A stretch of 64,000 nt of DNA. Source: Oceanirhabdus sp. W0125-5 (GTDB taxonomy: Bacteria; Bacillota; Clostridia; Clostridiales; Clostridiaceae). The stretch is from contig NZ_CP115913.1 of NCBI RefSeq assembly GCF_027938815.1, positions 1,274,001 through 1,338,000 on the forward strand, written 5' to 3'. The stretch's first letter is position 1. Every line of letters starts with the position of its first letter. Under the pieces are notes generated by a model that saw only the letters and a list, made by a program, of their open reading frames with translations, was not told where the DNA came from and did no database searches. The translations under genes were made by a program, and so were the position numbers. Below are positions 1 to 9,222 of the stretch, one piece after another.

Positions 1-1
1 T

Positions 2-301
2 ATAGAGCTATCTTTAAATGGTGACATAGCTGAAAATCATCTATATCTTGATATAAGAGAAAATGAAGAAACTATGAAAAAATTTGAGAAAGAGATGAGT
101 GAATATGCAGAGAGACTCTCTTATAATTTTATTGATAAAATGCAAACTTATTATAAAGTGGATTGTCTTGAGTTAGGAAGAGTTGCAGCGGCTAAATATG
201 GGCGTCATAAAGGGATTGATTGGGATAAAGAAGTGTCTAATGCAGATATAAAAGTAAAAGTTAGTGTTAAAGTTGACAAAATGGGAAGAGGAGATTATTA
301 G
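2..301 (+). CDS. Ger(x)C-type spore germination protein, C-terminal part (5' end outside window)
   Basis: The reading frame is open from base 2 to the stop at 299-301, so only about 99 C-terminal residues are visible. The segment has the charged helical pattern and the ending typical of Ger(x)C proteins: a conserved W followed by alternating K/V strands (DIKVKVSVKVDKMGRG). In the family this is a lipoprotein subunit of a nutrient germinant receptor in the inner spore membrane, working with an A subunit and a GerAB-type B subunit. The first GerAB gene begins 34 bp downstream, as expected for a ger operon. The internal ATG at 74 is not the start, because the homologous protein continues upstream. 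Identification rests on C-terminal pattern plus context. Confidence 0.85.
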   Translation: MELSLNGDIAENHLYLDIRENEETMKKFEKEMSEYAERLSYNFIDKMQTYYKVDCLELGRVAAAKYGRHKGIDWDKEVSNADIKVKVSVKVDKMGRGDY

Positions 302-335
302 AGTATTTTAGTGAAGAAAGAGAGGGGGATACGCT

Positions 336-1415
336 GTGAATACTGAAAAAAGTAAGCTTCTCACACCAAATCAATTTACATATATAGTAATTGGATTTAT
401 TGTTGGAGCAGGTGTTCTAACTTTACCAAATGAACTTGTAAAGGTTGCAGGTCAGGATTCATGGATATGTACAATTATAGCTATGTTTTATCCCCTATAT
501 GTTGTTTTTATTAGCGTATACATTATAAATAAACATCCAAAAGAAAATATATTAATATTAAATAAAAAATATCTTGGTAAATTCTTTGGGAGTATATTAA
601 ACTTTATTTTTATGTTGCAATTTATGTTAACTTATATAGTTATTATTGCTAATACTATAATATTTTGTAGAGTTTTTATAGTGAATTACTTAGCTCCTTT
701 AAAAGTTGCTATTATCTTAGTTTCTCTAGCTACATATTCATCCTATAAAGGGTTAAGGGGGTTAGGGAAAATGAGTGAATTAATTTTTTATATGTTTATT
801 ATAGTAATATTATTTTCTATATCTGCACTAAAATATGGAAGTATATTGAATTTACAACCTGTTTTTGGGGCTGGTATTAAAAATATTATAAAGGCAACCC
901 CAAAAACTGCTTATTCTTATTCTGGGTGGGAGGTAATACTGTTATTTTTTCCATATGTAAACGATGTTAAATATGTAAAAAAGTGTTCTCTAAAAGCTGT
1001 GGCAATATCTGTAATTGTATATTTATGGGCTGTTTTTATAACTATTTTTTATTTAGGTATAGATATTGTTCCTAAAAGTTATTGGGCATTAATATTAACT
1101 TTTGAAAGTATAAATATTCCTATAATTAATAACTTTAGATATATATTTATGTTCATATGGTTGTTTCTAGCATTAAGAATTGCTGCTAATTACCATTTTT
1201 CCATAGCATTAATTTTTAATGATTTTAAGAAAATAGAATTAAAAAAAATGTGCTTGTTAATCTATCCATTGATTCTCTATTTAGGATTTAAATTTACAGA
1301 TATATTTCTCAAACAAAAAGTAGTAGCGTTAGGATATCCATTTCTTATGTGTTTTAATTTGTTATCTTTTACGGTATTAGCTTTATTAATACATTTCAAA
1401 GGTAAAAAAACATAA
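336..1415 (+). CDS. GerAB/ArcD/ProY family germinant-receptor permease, paralogue 1
   Basis: This 359-residue protein has about ten hydrophobic membrane segments, near the usual length of GerAB proteins. It opens with the family pattern LLTPNQFTY followed by a glycine-rich first helix, and carries the late motif SINIPIINNFRYIFMF. GerAB proteins belong to the APC transporter superfamily and help recognise germinants such as amino acids in the inner spore membrane. The start is GTG at 336, set by the ribosome site GAGGGGG at about 322-328; no ATG fits. It is the first of three tandem paralogues sharing their N-terminal and fifth-loop motifs, so a local duplication is likely. Function is known only at family level; the germinant cannot be read from sequence. 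Confidence 0.92.
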   Translation: MNTEKSKLLTPNQFTYIVIGFIVGAGVLTLPNELVKVAGQDSWICTIIAMFYPLYVVFISVYIINKHPKENILILNKKYLGKFFGSILNFIFMLQFMLTYIVIIANTIIFCRVFIVNYLAPLKVAIILVSLATYSSYKGLRGLGKMSELIFYMFIIVILFSISALKYGSILNLQPVFGAGIKNIIKATPKTAYSYSGWEVILLFFPYVNDVKYVKKCSLKAVAISVIVYLWAVFITIFYLGIDIVPKSYWALILTFESINIPIINNFRYIFMFIWLFLALRIAANYHFSIALIFNDFKKIELKKMCLLIYPLILYLGFKFTDIFLKQKVVALGYPFLMCFNLLSFTVLALLIHFKGKKT

Positions 1416-1459
1416 AATACTCTTTAAAGGTGAGGGTTTTATGAAAGCGGGGTGAAGAT

Positions 1460-2551
1460 TTGAATACTGAAAAGAATAATCTTTTAACTCCTAATCAATT
1501 AACTTATGTATTACTAGGTTTTGTAGTTGGAACAGGTTTTCTTAAATTACCAAATCAACTGGTGGAAACAGCAGGTCAGGATTCATGGATATGCGTAATT
1601 TTAGCTTTGATTTACCCTCTATATATGATTTTTGTTGGTATTTACATTAGAAATAAACATCCTAATGTAAATATACTTTTTATAAACGAAAGATATTTTG
1701 GTAAGTTATTTGGCAGTTTAATTAATATTGTTTTTATGATGCAATTTATTATTTCAGCTGCAGCAGTTATAGCATATACCATGGTTTTTTGTAGAGTTTA
1801 TATAGCTAGTTTTTTTGCTCCTTTTAAAATTGCTCTTATAATAGTGGTATTAGCAGCCTATGCATCTAGTAAAGGAGTGGTAGTTTTAGCAAAATTAAAT
1901 CAGATAATATTTTACTTTTTTATTCCTACATTTTTATTATCTTTAATCGCACTTAAATATGGAAGTATAATAAATCTTGAACCTGTTTTTGGTGTAGGTA
2001 TGTCAAAGGTTATTAAGGCTATTCCAGATACAGCTACTTCTTACTATGGGTGGGAGTGTTTATTTTTAATTATCCCATATACAAAGGAAATTAAATCAAT
2101 TAAAAAAGCTGCTCTAAAGGCAGTAGCAATTTGTGTTGTTATATATGTATGGGTAGTTTTTATAACTATATATTATTTAAGTATTGATATAACACCGAAA
2201 AGTTACTGGTCTTTTATATTGGTTTTTGAAAGTATAAACATTCCAATAATTAATAACTTCAGATATATTTTTATGTTTATATGGGTTTTATTATCATTTA
2301 AAAGTACTGCAAATTATTATTTTGCATTAACTATTTTTGTTGATTACTTTAAAAAAATAGAATTAAAAAGGGCATGTTTTCTTATCTTTCCTTTTATTCT
2401 TTTGTTAGCATATATTTTTTCTGATGGAATGCTTAGAGATAAAATTGTAGGTTTTACAGATCCAGCATCTATAATTTTTAATGTAGTATTTCTTACTATA
2501 GTTTCTTTAATGATATATTTTAAAGGTAAAAATAGTTACAATTCTAATTAA
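1460..2551 (+). CDS. GerAB/ArcD/ProY family germinant-receptor permease, paralogue 2
   Basis: This 363-residue, ten-helix protein is clearly related along its length to the permeases on either side. It begins with almost the same N-terminal block (MNTEKNNLLTPNQ) and keeps the GQDSWIC and NIPIINNFRYIFMF motifs. The start is TTG at 1460, preceded by GGGGTGAAGA. It lies 44 bp after paralogue 1 and is presumably co-transcribed. Compared with paralogue 1, the ligand-facing middle helices differ most, which is what divergence in germinant specificity would look like (inference). A clean TTG start suggests modest expression, which suits receptor subunits present in low copy. Confidence 0.92.
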   Translation: MNTEKNNLLTPNQLTYVLLGFVVGTGFLKLPNQLVETAGQDSWICVILALIYPLYMIFVGIYIRNKHPNVNILFINERYFGKLFGSLINIVFMMQFIISAAAVIAYTMVFCRVYIASFFAPFKIALIIVVLAAYASSKGVVVLAKLNQIIFYFFIPTFLLSLIALKYGSIINLEPVFGVGMSKVIKAIPDTATSYYGWECLFLIIPYTKEIKSIKKAALKAVAICVVIYVWVVFITIYYLSIDITPKSYWSFILVFESINIPIINNFRYIFMFIWVLLSFKSTANYYFALTIFVDYFKKIELKRACFLIFPFILLLAYIFSDGMLRDKIVGFTDPASIIFNVVFLTIVSLMIYFKGKNSYNSN

Positions 2552-2566
2552 TTATTTTTTCACTAA

Positions 2567-2601
2567 ACTTACACTTAATAGATTGAGATTATTGTGTAAG
2601 T
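2567..2601 (+). other. Intercistronic hairpin between GerAB paralogues 2 and 3
   Basis: An 8-bp perfect stem (ACTTACAC at 2567-2574 pairing with GTGTAAGT at 2594-2601) closes a 19-base loop in the 79-bp gap between the second and third permease genes. There is no T run after it, so it is not a standard terminator. It could affect mRNA stability or relative expression of the third permease; that role is inference. Confidence 0.3.
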
Positions 2602-2630
2602 GGATGAATTACTAAAAAGGTGGGAGGAAA

Positions 2631-3716
2631 TTGGATACTGAAAAAAATAATCTTTTGACTCCAAATCAGTTTACTTATTTATTATTAGGCTTTGTTGTTG
2701 GAACAGGCTTTTTAAAGTTACCTAATCAACTTGTAAAAAGTGCAGGGCAAGACTCGTGGATGTGTGCTATTTTTGCTTTGATCTATCCATTATATGTTGT
2801 TCTTGTTAGTAGTTATATTATAAATGAACACCCAAAAGAAAACATTTTGAAGATAAATAAAAAATATTTTGGTGATTTTTTTGGTAACATAGTAAACTTT
2901 CTTTTTATGTTGCAGTTTATAATAACTACTGTTGTAATTATTGCTCATACGATAATTTTTAGTAGAGTTTATATAGTGAGTTTTTTAGCACCCTTAAAGG
3001 TGGGGCTTATTACAGTTTTATTGGTTGCTTATACATCTAGTAAGGGCATAAGTGTTTTAGGGAAGTTAAATCAATTGATTTTTTATATGTTTATTCCAGT
3101 ATTTTTATTATCTTTAACAGCATTGAAGTATGGGGATATACTGAATATACAACCTGTTTTTGGAGGAGGAGTAGCAAATATTTTAAAGACTACCCCAAAA
3201 ACAGCATATTCTTATTTTGGTTGGGAATGTTTATTGTTACTTTTTCCTTATGTAAAGGAAACCAAGTCTATAAAAAAGGCAGCATTTAAAGCAGTAGGTA
3301 TATGTGGGGTAGTATATGTTTGGGTTATTTTTAGTACTATATATTACTTAAGTATAGATATAACTCCCAAAAGCTACTGGTCGTTTATAATGGTTTTTAC
3401 AAGCATCAATATTCCTATTATTAATAATTTTAGATATATATTTATGTTTATATGGATTGTGCTTTCATTTAGAATTACTGCTAATTATTATTTTGCAGTA
3501 ACTATATGTATTAATAGTTTTAAGAAAATAGATTTAAAAAAAATAGTTCTTTTAATTTTACCCATTATAATTTTTTTAGTATATATGCTTTCGGATAGAA
3601 TGTTAAGACAAAAAATAGAAGGTTTTACATATCCAGCATCTATAATTTTTAATTTATCTTTTATTACATTAGTTGCTTTATTAATAAAGTTTAAAAAGAA
3701 GAAAAATGATAATTAA
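2631..3716 (+). CDS. GerAB/ArcD/ProY family germinant-receptor permease, paralogue 3
   Basis: This 361-residue permease closes the germination operon. It shares GTGFLKLPNQL, GQDSWMC and NIPIINNFRYIFMF with paralogue 2 and is closer to it than to paralogue 1. The start is TTG at 2631, immediately after the strong ribosome site GGTGGGAGG (2619-2627). Its stop codon lies inside the left arm of the operon terminator. It is probably an alternative B subunit for the same A/C receptor pair, or one of three B subunits that diversify germinant response (inference from known receptors with several B paralogues). Confidence 0.92.
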   Translation: MDTEKNNLLTPNQFTYLLLGFVVGTGFLKLPNQLVKSAGQDSWMCAIFALIYPLYVVLVSSYIINEHPKENILKINKKYFGDFFGNIVNFLFMLQFIITTVVIIAHTIIFSRVYIVSFLAPLKVGLITVLLVAYTSSKGISVLGKLNQLIFYMFIPVFLLSLTALKYGDILNIQPVFGGGVANILKTTPKTAYSYFGWECLLLLFPYVKETKSIKKAAFKAVGICGVVYVWVIFSTIYYLSIDITPKSYWSFIMVFTSINIPIINNFRYIFMFIWIVLSFRITANYYFAVTICINSFKKIDLKKIVLLILPIIIFLVYMLSDRMLRQKIEGFTYPASIIFNLSFITLVALLIKFKKKKNDN

Positions 3717-3755
3717 AGTAATCTATCTTGGTACTTTTAATTATCATTTTTTTTT
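3704..3755 (+). terminator. Terminator of the germination operon
   Basis: A long, nearly perfect stem is formed by 3704-3720 and 3732-3747 with a loop of about 11 bases, followed by a run of ten T residues (3746-3755). The left arm overlaps the last codons and the stop of the third GerAB gene. Confidence 0.85.
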
Positions 3756-3785
3756 GAAAAAATACAAAGAACTGTTGGCCAAAAT

Positions 3786-3795
3786 GTGGTAAAAT
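3786..3795 (+). promoter_or_regulatory. Probable extended -10 promoter of the EamA transporter gene
   Basis: TGGTAAAAT (TGnTAAAAT, -10 hexamer at 3790-3795) is an extended -10 element 45 bp before the start codon and just after the upstream terminator. No good -35 is visible, which extended -10 promoters tolerate. Confidence 0.35.
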
Positions 3796-3839
3796 GCTTA
3801 TGAGAAATAAAGTATGAGTAATTTAAGGGAGCAGCTACT

Positions 3840-4742
3840 ATGGAAAAAGTCAAAGGGAGTATATATGCAATACTATCAGCTATATTTTTTGGAATTATGC
3901 CTATATTAGCTAGATTAGCATATGATGGTGGAATCAATGCATTTACATTAGTTTTTTTACGTTCATTTTTTAGTGTACTTATGCTTCTTATTTATTTGAT
4001 AATTAATAAAGTTAAGTTTAAGGTAACTAGAGAACAGATTAAAACTCTAGTTATATTAAGTATTTTTGGATACACATTTACAATGATAACTTTATTTATG
4101 TCTTACAATTATATATCAGTTGGACTAGCAACTACATTACATTTCATATATCCGGTGGTTGTGACGCTTATTTCAATAGTTTTATTTAAAGAAAAAATTT
4201 ATTTTAGTAAAATAATTGCTCTATTACTATCAGGTATTGGAATTTATTTATTAATTGGAAAAGATAGTGGGGATGTTAGTATAATAGGAACCATTCTTGC
4301 TCTTGTATCAGGAATATTTTACTCTTTTTATCTACTTAGTGTAGCTTATAGTAAAATTAAAACTCTTAATTGCTATGTGCTAACATTTTATTTATCTTTT
4401 ATTGCTTCAATATTTCTTTTTATTGTGGGAATATTTACAAAGCAATTATCATTTCAAATTTCAGCTAAAGCTTGGGGTTTATCTGTAATAATAGCTTTTC
4501 TTACATCAATAGTAGCTGTAATATTATTGCAAAAAGGAATTAAATTAATAGGTGCATCTACTGCGTCGATTTTAAGTACATTTGAGCCTATTGTTGGAAT
4601 ATTACTAGGAGTGTTAATACTTAATGAAACAATAACAATGAGAATTATTCTGGGAGGTATTTTAGTTGTATTTTCTGTAATTATTTTGACATTTAAAGAA
4701 AAAAACAATAAAAAAACATTTAAAGGAAAAGTACCTGTTTAA
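3840..4742 (+). CDS. EamA/DMT-family transporter
   Basis: This 300-residue membrane protein has ten predicted helices arranged as two EamA repeats (about residues 5-140 and 150-285), the architecture of drug/metabolite transporters that export amino acids or other small metabolites. The end of the second repeat has the typical LSTFEPIVGILLGVLILNE segment. ATG at 3840 follows AAGGGA at 3826-3831. It stands alone between a terminator and a 219-bp gap. The substrate cannot be deduced. Confidence 0.9.
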   Translation: MEKVKGSIYAILSAIFFGIMPILARLAYDGGINAFTLVFLRSFFSVLMLLIYLIINKVKFKVTREQIKTLVILSIFGYTFTMITLFMSYNYISVGLATTLHFIYPVVVTLISIVLFKEKIYFSKIIALLLSGIGIYLLIGKDSGDVSIIGTILALVSGIFYSFYLLSVAYSKIKTLNCYVLTFYLSFIASIFLFIVGIFTKQLSFQISAKAWGLSVIIAFLTSIVAVILLQKGIKLIGASTASILSTFEPIVGILLGVLILNETITMRIILGGILVVFSVIILTFKEKNNKKTFKGKVPV

Positions 4743-4862
4743 AGGATAACTATTGTACATGCTGGGGAATTGGGAAGATTTCATATAGCAGATCTATAAA
4801 TAATAAAAAAACATGGACTAAAATATCTATAAAGTAAAATTATAGGTAAAACTATAACATTC

Positions 4863-4871
4863 TGTTATAAT
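4863..4871 (+). promoter_or_regulatory. Probable extended -10 promoter for the STM4015-4011-like operon
   Basis: TGTTATAAT (perfect TATAAT at 4866-4871 with an upstream TG) lies 91 bp before the first gene of the operon. The -35 region about 17 bp upstream (TAGGTA) is weak. It is the best promoter candidate in this gap. Confidence 0.45.
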
Positions 4872-4961
4872 AGATTTAATTGAAAAGGTTAAAGGAAAAG
4901 AATTATTAAAAGGTCAGTGTAGAGCATATTGCACTAAATATATTAAGGAGGAGTTTAATCA

Positions 4962-5822
4962 ATGGAGGGTAAAAAATTTTACATAGAATATGAAGAACAA
5001 GAGAATGGGATAAGTGTTGTTAAAAAAATGGAGGAGTATTTTGAGCAGAATCAGGTATACGAGCCTGAGAGTGTTGGTATTGGATACTGGGAAGAAGCAT
5101 GGGAAGAAGATCCAGGAAAGATAATAGAGTATATGGTTGAGAATAAAGATAAATTTCCTAATTTAAAAAGAATTCATTTAGGTGATATGACAAGTGAAGA
5201 GTGTGAAATTTCATGGATTGTACATACAAATACATCACCACTAGTAAACGAATTTAATTTAAATGAATTAAGAATAGATGGTTGTAATGGATTAAGATTA
5301 AGTAATATGGAAAGTAATACATTAAAAAAACTTACTATTGTTTGTGGCGGACTTGAAAATACTGTTATTGAAGATATTCAAAATGCTAAATTACCAAATT
5401 TAGAACATCTACAGTTATACATTGGTGTTGATGATTATGGATTTGAGGGAGATATTGATACTCTTAAACCATTTATGAACAAGAATAATTTTCCAAAGGT
5501 AAAATATCTGGGATTAGTAAATAGCCAAATACAAGATGAAATATGTGAAACAGTTCTAGAATCTGATATTTTAGAACAACTTACTGTTTTAGATTTATCT
5601 TATGGTACATTAAGTGATAAAAGTGGTAAGCTTATTTTAGAAAATATTCATAAGATAAAACATCTTGAAAAGTTAGATTTAACTTATAACTACATGTCAG
5701 ATGAGGTAGTAAATGAATTGGTAAAAGTATTTGAAAAAATTGAGACAGAGTTATTAATAAGTAGAGAAGAGGTCTATCTTGATGAGGACGATGACTGGAG
5801 ATATCCTTATATAACGGAGTAA
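4962..5822 (+). CDS. STM4015-like leucine-rich-repeat protein
   Basis: This 286-residue soluble protein contains irregular leucine-rich repeats from about residue 65 to 260 (for example LKRIHLGDM, LEHLQLYIG, VKYLGLVNS, LTVLDLSYG, LEKLDLTYN). It has an acidic, aromatic N-terminal segment and ends in an acidic DEDDDW then RYPYITE tail. The ribosome site AAGGAGGAG (4945-4953) supports ATG at 4962. It matches the STM4015 family, named for a Salmonella locus and always seen with STM4011-4014 homologues. The next gene begins 5 bp after its stop, so the operon is tight. Its biochemical role is unknown; an LRR could recognise the substrate or scaffold the enzymes (inference). Family assignment comes from LRR content plus the full operon context. 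Confidence 0.8.
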   Translation: MEGKKFYIEYEEQENGISVVKKMEEYFEQNQVYEPESVGIGYWEEAWEEDPGKIIEYMVENKDKFPNLKRIHLGDMTSEECEISWIVHTNTSPLVNEFNLNELRIDGCNGLRLSNMESNTLKKLTIVCGGLENTVIEDIQNAKLPNLEHLQLYIGVDDYGFEGDIDTLKPFMNKNNFPKVKYLGLVNSQIQDEICETVLESDILEQLTVLDLSYGTLSDKSGKLILENIHKIKHLEKLDLTYNYMSDEVVNELVKVFEKIETELLISREEVYLDEDDDWRYPYITE

Positions 5823-5827
5823 GATAT

Positions 5828-6979
5828 ATGAAAAATAAATTTTTATTAATAGGCGATTTAACAGGTAGAAGAATGAGCTGCTTTATAGATTGCTTGAATA
5901 TGTTAGAAATTAATGAATATAAAGTTATTGACTGGATGGATGTATTGAAGGATACATCCATCTTAGAAAAATATATTGAAAGTAATACTATAATCAAACT
6001 TGAACCACCAGAAAAGAATATGGAAATATACAGAGGATTTCTGAAAAGAGGAGTATCAGAAGGAGTAATATGTGATAAGGAAATAAATAAACTTGATTTT
6101 TCAGATTTCCCAATTATAGCTCCTAAACAATGGTATAGAGGGTTCAGTTCAGTTATAGAAGATATAGAGAAATTAAAAAATAGTTATTTTAATAAAGATG
6201 TTTACTTTATGAATGACCTTAAGGAAACGCTAATAATGATGGATAAAGAGCAGTCGTATAAGCTGCTGAAGGAACAGAATAATAACTATGATTTTTCATT
6301 ACCTGAAAGGCTAGAATCACCTAGGGATTATGATACGTTTAAAGAAATCTATGGAGATAGGTATATGAAATGTTTTATTAAGTTAAGATATGGATCAGGA
6401 AGTACGGGAGTTTTGGCATATTCCTATAATCCAAGGACATTACAAGAAAAGGTATATACTTCAATGAATGTTGAAGAACTTAAAGGGAAAAAAAGATTTT
6501 TTAGTAATTATAGGGTACACTGCGTTGAAGATAAAAAAAAGATTAAGGATATGATTGATTGGGTATTATTCAACGGAGCACATATTGAAAAATGGATTCC
6601 AAAATCAACACATGAAGGTCGTTTCTTTGACACAAGATCTTTTGTAATCAATAAAGAATCAAGATATCTTATATCAAGACTAAGTAAGGGGCCTATTACT
6701 AATCTGCATCTTAAAAATAAGCGGCTGGAAAGTAAAGATTTTATCTCTGATGATAACATAGAAAGAATAAAAAAAGCATCAGAAGATGTGATGAAAATAT
6801 TTAATAGGTCTTTATATGCTGGAATTGATGTGGTGACAACACAGAGTTATAAACCGTATATTATTGATGTAAATCCTTTTGGTGATTTGCTACATAACTT
6901 ATTGGGAACAAAGGAGAATGTTCATTATCTAGAAATTGAAAAGGCTATTGAACAATTACAAGGTGGAATGAATAGATGA
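5828..6979 (+). CDS. STM4014-like ATP-grasp family protein
   Basis: This 383-residue protein has the shape of an ATP-grasp enzyme. A glycine/serine-rich nucleotide-loop segment (KLRYGSGSTGVLAY) sits mid-protein, and near the C-terminus a metal-binding stretch, YIIDVNPFGD, resembles the D..N motif of ATP-grasp ligases. In family terms this predicts ATP-dependent carboxylate activation and ligation to an amine or thiol. ATG at 5828 lies 5 bp after the LRR stop, and the stop overlaps the next start by 4 bp (ATGA at 6976-6979), indicating translational coupling. The substrate is unknown. Position and neighbours identify it as the STM4014 member of the conserved set. Confidence 0.78.
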   Translation: MKNKFLLIGDLTGRRMSCFIDCLNMLEINEYKVIDWMDVLKDTSILEKYIESNTIIKLEPPEKNMEIYRGFLKRGVSEGVICDKEINKLDFSDFPIIAPKQWYRGFSSVIEDIEKLKNSYFNKDVYFMNDLKETLIMMDKEQSYKLLKEQNNNYDFSLPERLESPRDYDTFKEIYGDRYMKCFIKLRYGSGSTGVLAYSYNPRTLQEKVYTSMNVEELKGKKRFFSNYRVHCVEDKKKIKDMIDWVLFNGAHIEKWIPKSTHEGRFFDTRSFVINKESRYLISRLSKGPITNLHLKNKRLESKDFISDDNIERIKKASEDVMKIFNRSLYAGIDVVTTQSYKPYIIDVNPFGDLLHNLLGTKENVHYLEIEKAIEQLQGGMNR

Positions 6980-7839
6980 TAGAAAGTTTAAATGTTAATA
7001 TGAATGAAGTGGTAGGAAATAATGATATTCTTTTCCTATCATTAGATACCCTCAGATATGATGTGGCAAAGGAAGAATATGAAGCAGGAAATTTACCAAA
7101 TCTATGTGGAAGTGGCGGTTGGGAGAAAAGACATTCCCCAGGAAATTATACCTACTCTTCTCATCATAGTTTTTTTATTGGTTTTTTACCTACTCCAGTA
7201 GAATATGAACCACTACATAAACGAGATTGGTTATTTTTAACGAAGAAGACTGGATTAAAGTCTATAAAAGGAAGTAATACATTCTTATATGAAGGAAGTA
7301 ATATTATTGAGGGGCTTGAAAAGGAAGGATATAAGACAATATGTATTGGAGGAGTAGTATTTTTCAGTAAGATGGAAGGGGTTTATAACGTTTTCCCAAG
7401 TATGTTTCAAGAAAGTTATTGGAATCCAAAATTTGGAGTTACAAATCCTAAGTCAGCAGAAGAACAAGTAAAGTGGGCAATAAAGTTACTTGATAAAATT
7501 GATAGAGACCAAAGAGTTTTTATGTTCATTAATATATCAGCAATACATGGACCTAATTATTACTATCTTGAAAAATATAAAGGTATGGAAGAAAAAACGA
7601 ATGGCAAGAGAAAAAATTCTATTGCATCTAAGTTAGATTGTGTAGAAAGCCAAAAAGCCGCTTTAAGATATGTAGATAAGTGTTTAGAACCTTTGTTTAA
7701 TAAAATGAGAGAGAGAAACAGAACTTTTTGTATTGCAGTATCAGATCATGGAACATGTTATGGAGAAGATGGGTATGAGGGGCATATTGTATCACATGAT
7801 GTGGTTTGGAATGTACCATATAGGCACTTTTTCTTGTAA
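6976..7839 (+). CDS. STM4013-like alkaline phosphatase/sulfatase superfamily hydrolase
   Basis: This 287-residue protein has the metal-binding hallmarks of the alkaline phosphatase superfamily. LSLDTLRYD lies at residues 21-29 (D24 as ligand), a candidate nucleophile region PGNYTYSS at about 55-62, an N-terminal-half HG near residue 190 (AIHG), SDHG at 256-259 and a late His at 270. It is shorter than most sulfatases and lacks a signal peptide, so it should act in the cytoplasm. It overlaps the ATP-grasp gene by 4 bp. The family is annotated only as STM4013/SEN3800-type hydrolase; phosphatase, phosphonate or sulfate chemistry is all possible. Confidence 0.82.
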   Translation: MIESLNVNMNEVVGNNDILFLSLDTLRYDVAKEEYEAGNLPNLCGSGGWEKRHSPGNYTYSSHHSFFIGFLPTPVEYEPLHKRDWLFLTKKTGLKSIKGSNTFLYEGSNIIEGLEKEGYKTICIGGVVFFSKMEGVYNVFPSMFQESYWNPKFGVTNPKSAEEQVKWAIKLLDKIDRDQRVFMFINISAIHGPNYYYLEKYKGMEEKTNGKRKNSIASKLDCVESQKAALRYVDKCLEPLFNKMRERNRTFCIAVSDHGTCYGEDGYEGHIVSHDVVWNVPYRHFFL

Positions 7840-7885
7840 CATATTTATCTGATTGTGCCTTTAATAGAAAGGAAGTAATTACTTA

Positions 7886-9208
7886 ATGAATGAACAAATA
7901 AAGGATTTATTACAGAATCCATATGATAATTATATATATGCATATCCCCATAAAAAAGCCTATAGGGAGTTTCAGAAACCTATGTCTCTGAAGGAATTAT
8001 GGGGGAAGAGTGAAAAAAACAACCTGACATTATATATTCATATTCCTTTTTGCATGAATAAGTGTGGGTATTGTAATTTATTATCTAGTGTTTCATACGA
8101 TGATGAGAAGCTTAAGAGATATGTAAATAAGCTTATAGAAGAAATTGAAGCATTAGGGCGTATTTTAGAAATAGAAAATAGTAATCAGATTTTCTCAAGT
8201 GTAATATTTGGAGGGGGTACTCCAACACTTTTAAATGAATCGGATTTAAGAAGACTCTTGGAAGCAATTATTAAAAATTTAAAAATCGATTTTAATAAGA
8301 CTTTCTTATCTATGGAATCATCACCAAGGACTTTAACAAAAAGTATGCTTGAACTTTTAAAGGAGTATAAGGTTGATAGAATCAGTATAGGAGTTCAAAG
8401 CTTTCATGAAAATGAATTAAAAGGAATTTTCAGACTTGAACCAGTAGAAGAGATAGATAGAGCACTACAGCTCATGTTCAGTAATAATATACCTATAAGA
8501 AATATTGATTTGATTTATGGGTTGAAAGAACAGACCATGGATACATGGGAAAAATCATTAAGGGAAGCTTTAACATATAATCCAGAAGAGATATTCATAT
8601 ATCCTATGTATATTAGAGAAAAAACTGGATTATTTTCAAGTTTTCAAAGAGATGAAGATCTGATGATTAAAATGTATAAATTTGCTTTAGACCTGTTACG
8701 AGATAAAGGGTATATTCAAACATCTATGAGAAATTTCATTAGAGGGGATAAGAAGAGAGAGCTATTTCCTGAATATAGCTGTCAAGAAAATAATATGGTA
8801 GGTGTAGGCTGTGGTGCTAGGGGATATGTAGATAATATTCATTATTCCAGACCATATGCAGTTATGCAAAAGAATATTAATGCAATTATAAATGATTATA
8901 TTCAAGAAGATAATTTTGAATATGCTAAATATGGCTATATATTAAATGAAGATGAACAAAAGAGAAGATATATATTAAAATCAATATTGAAAATAACAGG
9001 GTTAAATATTAAGGACTATGAAAATAAATATAAAAAATCACCCTTGGATGAATTCAAAGAATTAAACAGTTTAATATCTGAAAAGTTTCTTATTAATGAA
9101 AATGACAGAATATATCCAACCGATAAGGGGCTTATGTATTCAGATATTATTGGTAATCTGTTTATATCAGAGGATGTAAATACTAAGGTAATTGATTTTA
9201 CTGAATAA
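7886..9208 (+). CDS. STM4012-like radical SAM protein (HemN/HemW-related)
   Basis: The 440-residue protein carries the radical SAM cluster motif C56-x3-C60-x2-C63 inside IHIPFCMNKCGYCNL, followed by a GGGTPT SAM-binding motif (about residues 111-116). The overall plan, including the SIGVQSFHENELK segment, is that of HemN/HemW oxygen-independent coproporphyrinogen oxidase relatives. Such homologues are often not true HemN enzymes. Neighbouring genes place it in the STM4012 family instead of haem synthesis. ATG at 7886 follows GAAAGGAAG. It begins 46 bp after the hydrolase gene and leads by 14 bp into the second radical SAM gene. Confidence 0.87.
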   Translation: MNEQIKDLLQNPYDNYIYAYPHKKAYREFQKPMSLKELWGKSEKNNLTLYIHIPFCMNKCGYCNLLSSVSYDDEKLKRYVNKLIEEIEALGRILEIENSNQIFSSVIFGGGTPTLLNESDLRRLLEAIIKNLKIDFNKTFLSMESSPRTLTKSMLELLKEYKVDRISIGVQSFHENELKGIFRLEPVEEIDRALQLMFSNNIPIRNIDLIYGLKEQTMDTWEKSLREALTYNPEEIFIYPMYIREKTGLFSSFQRDEDLMIKMYKFALDLLRDKGYIQTSMRNFIRGDKKRELFPEYSCQENNMVGVGCGARGYVDNIHYSRPYAVMQKNINAIINDYIQEDNFEYAKYGYILNEDEQKRRYILKSILKITGLNIKDYENKYKKSPLDEFKELNSLISEKFLINENDRIYPTDKGLMYSDIIGNLFISEDVNTKVIDFTE

Positions 9209-9222
9209 TTTGAGGAGTGTTT

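Noticed and set aside
7886-9208. Haem biosynthesis enzyme HemN
   Set aside because: The operon partners are those of the STM4011-4015 set and no haem genes are nearby; HemN-like sequence alone is not diagnostic.
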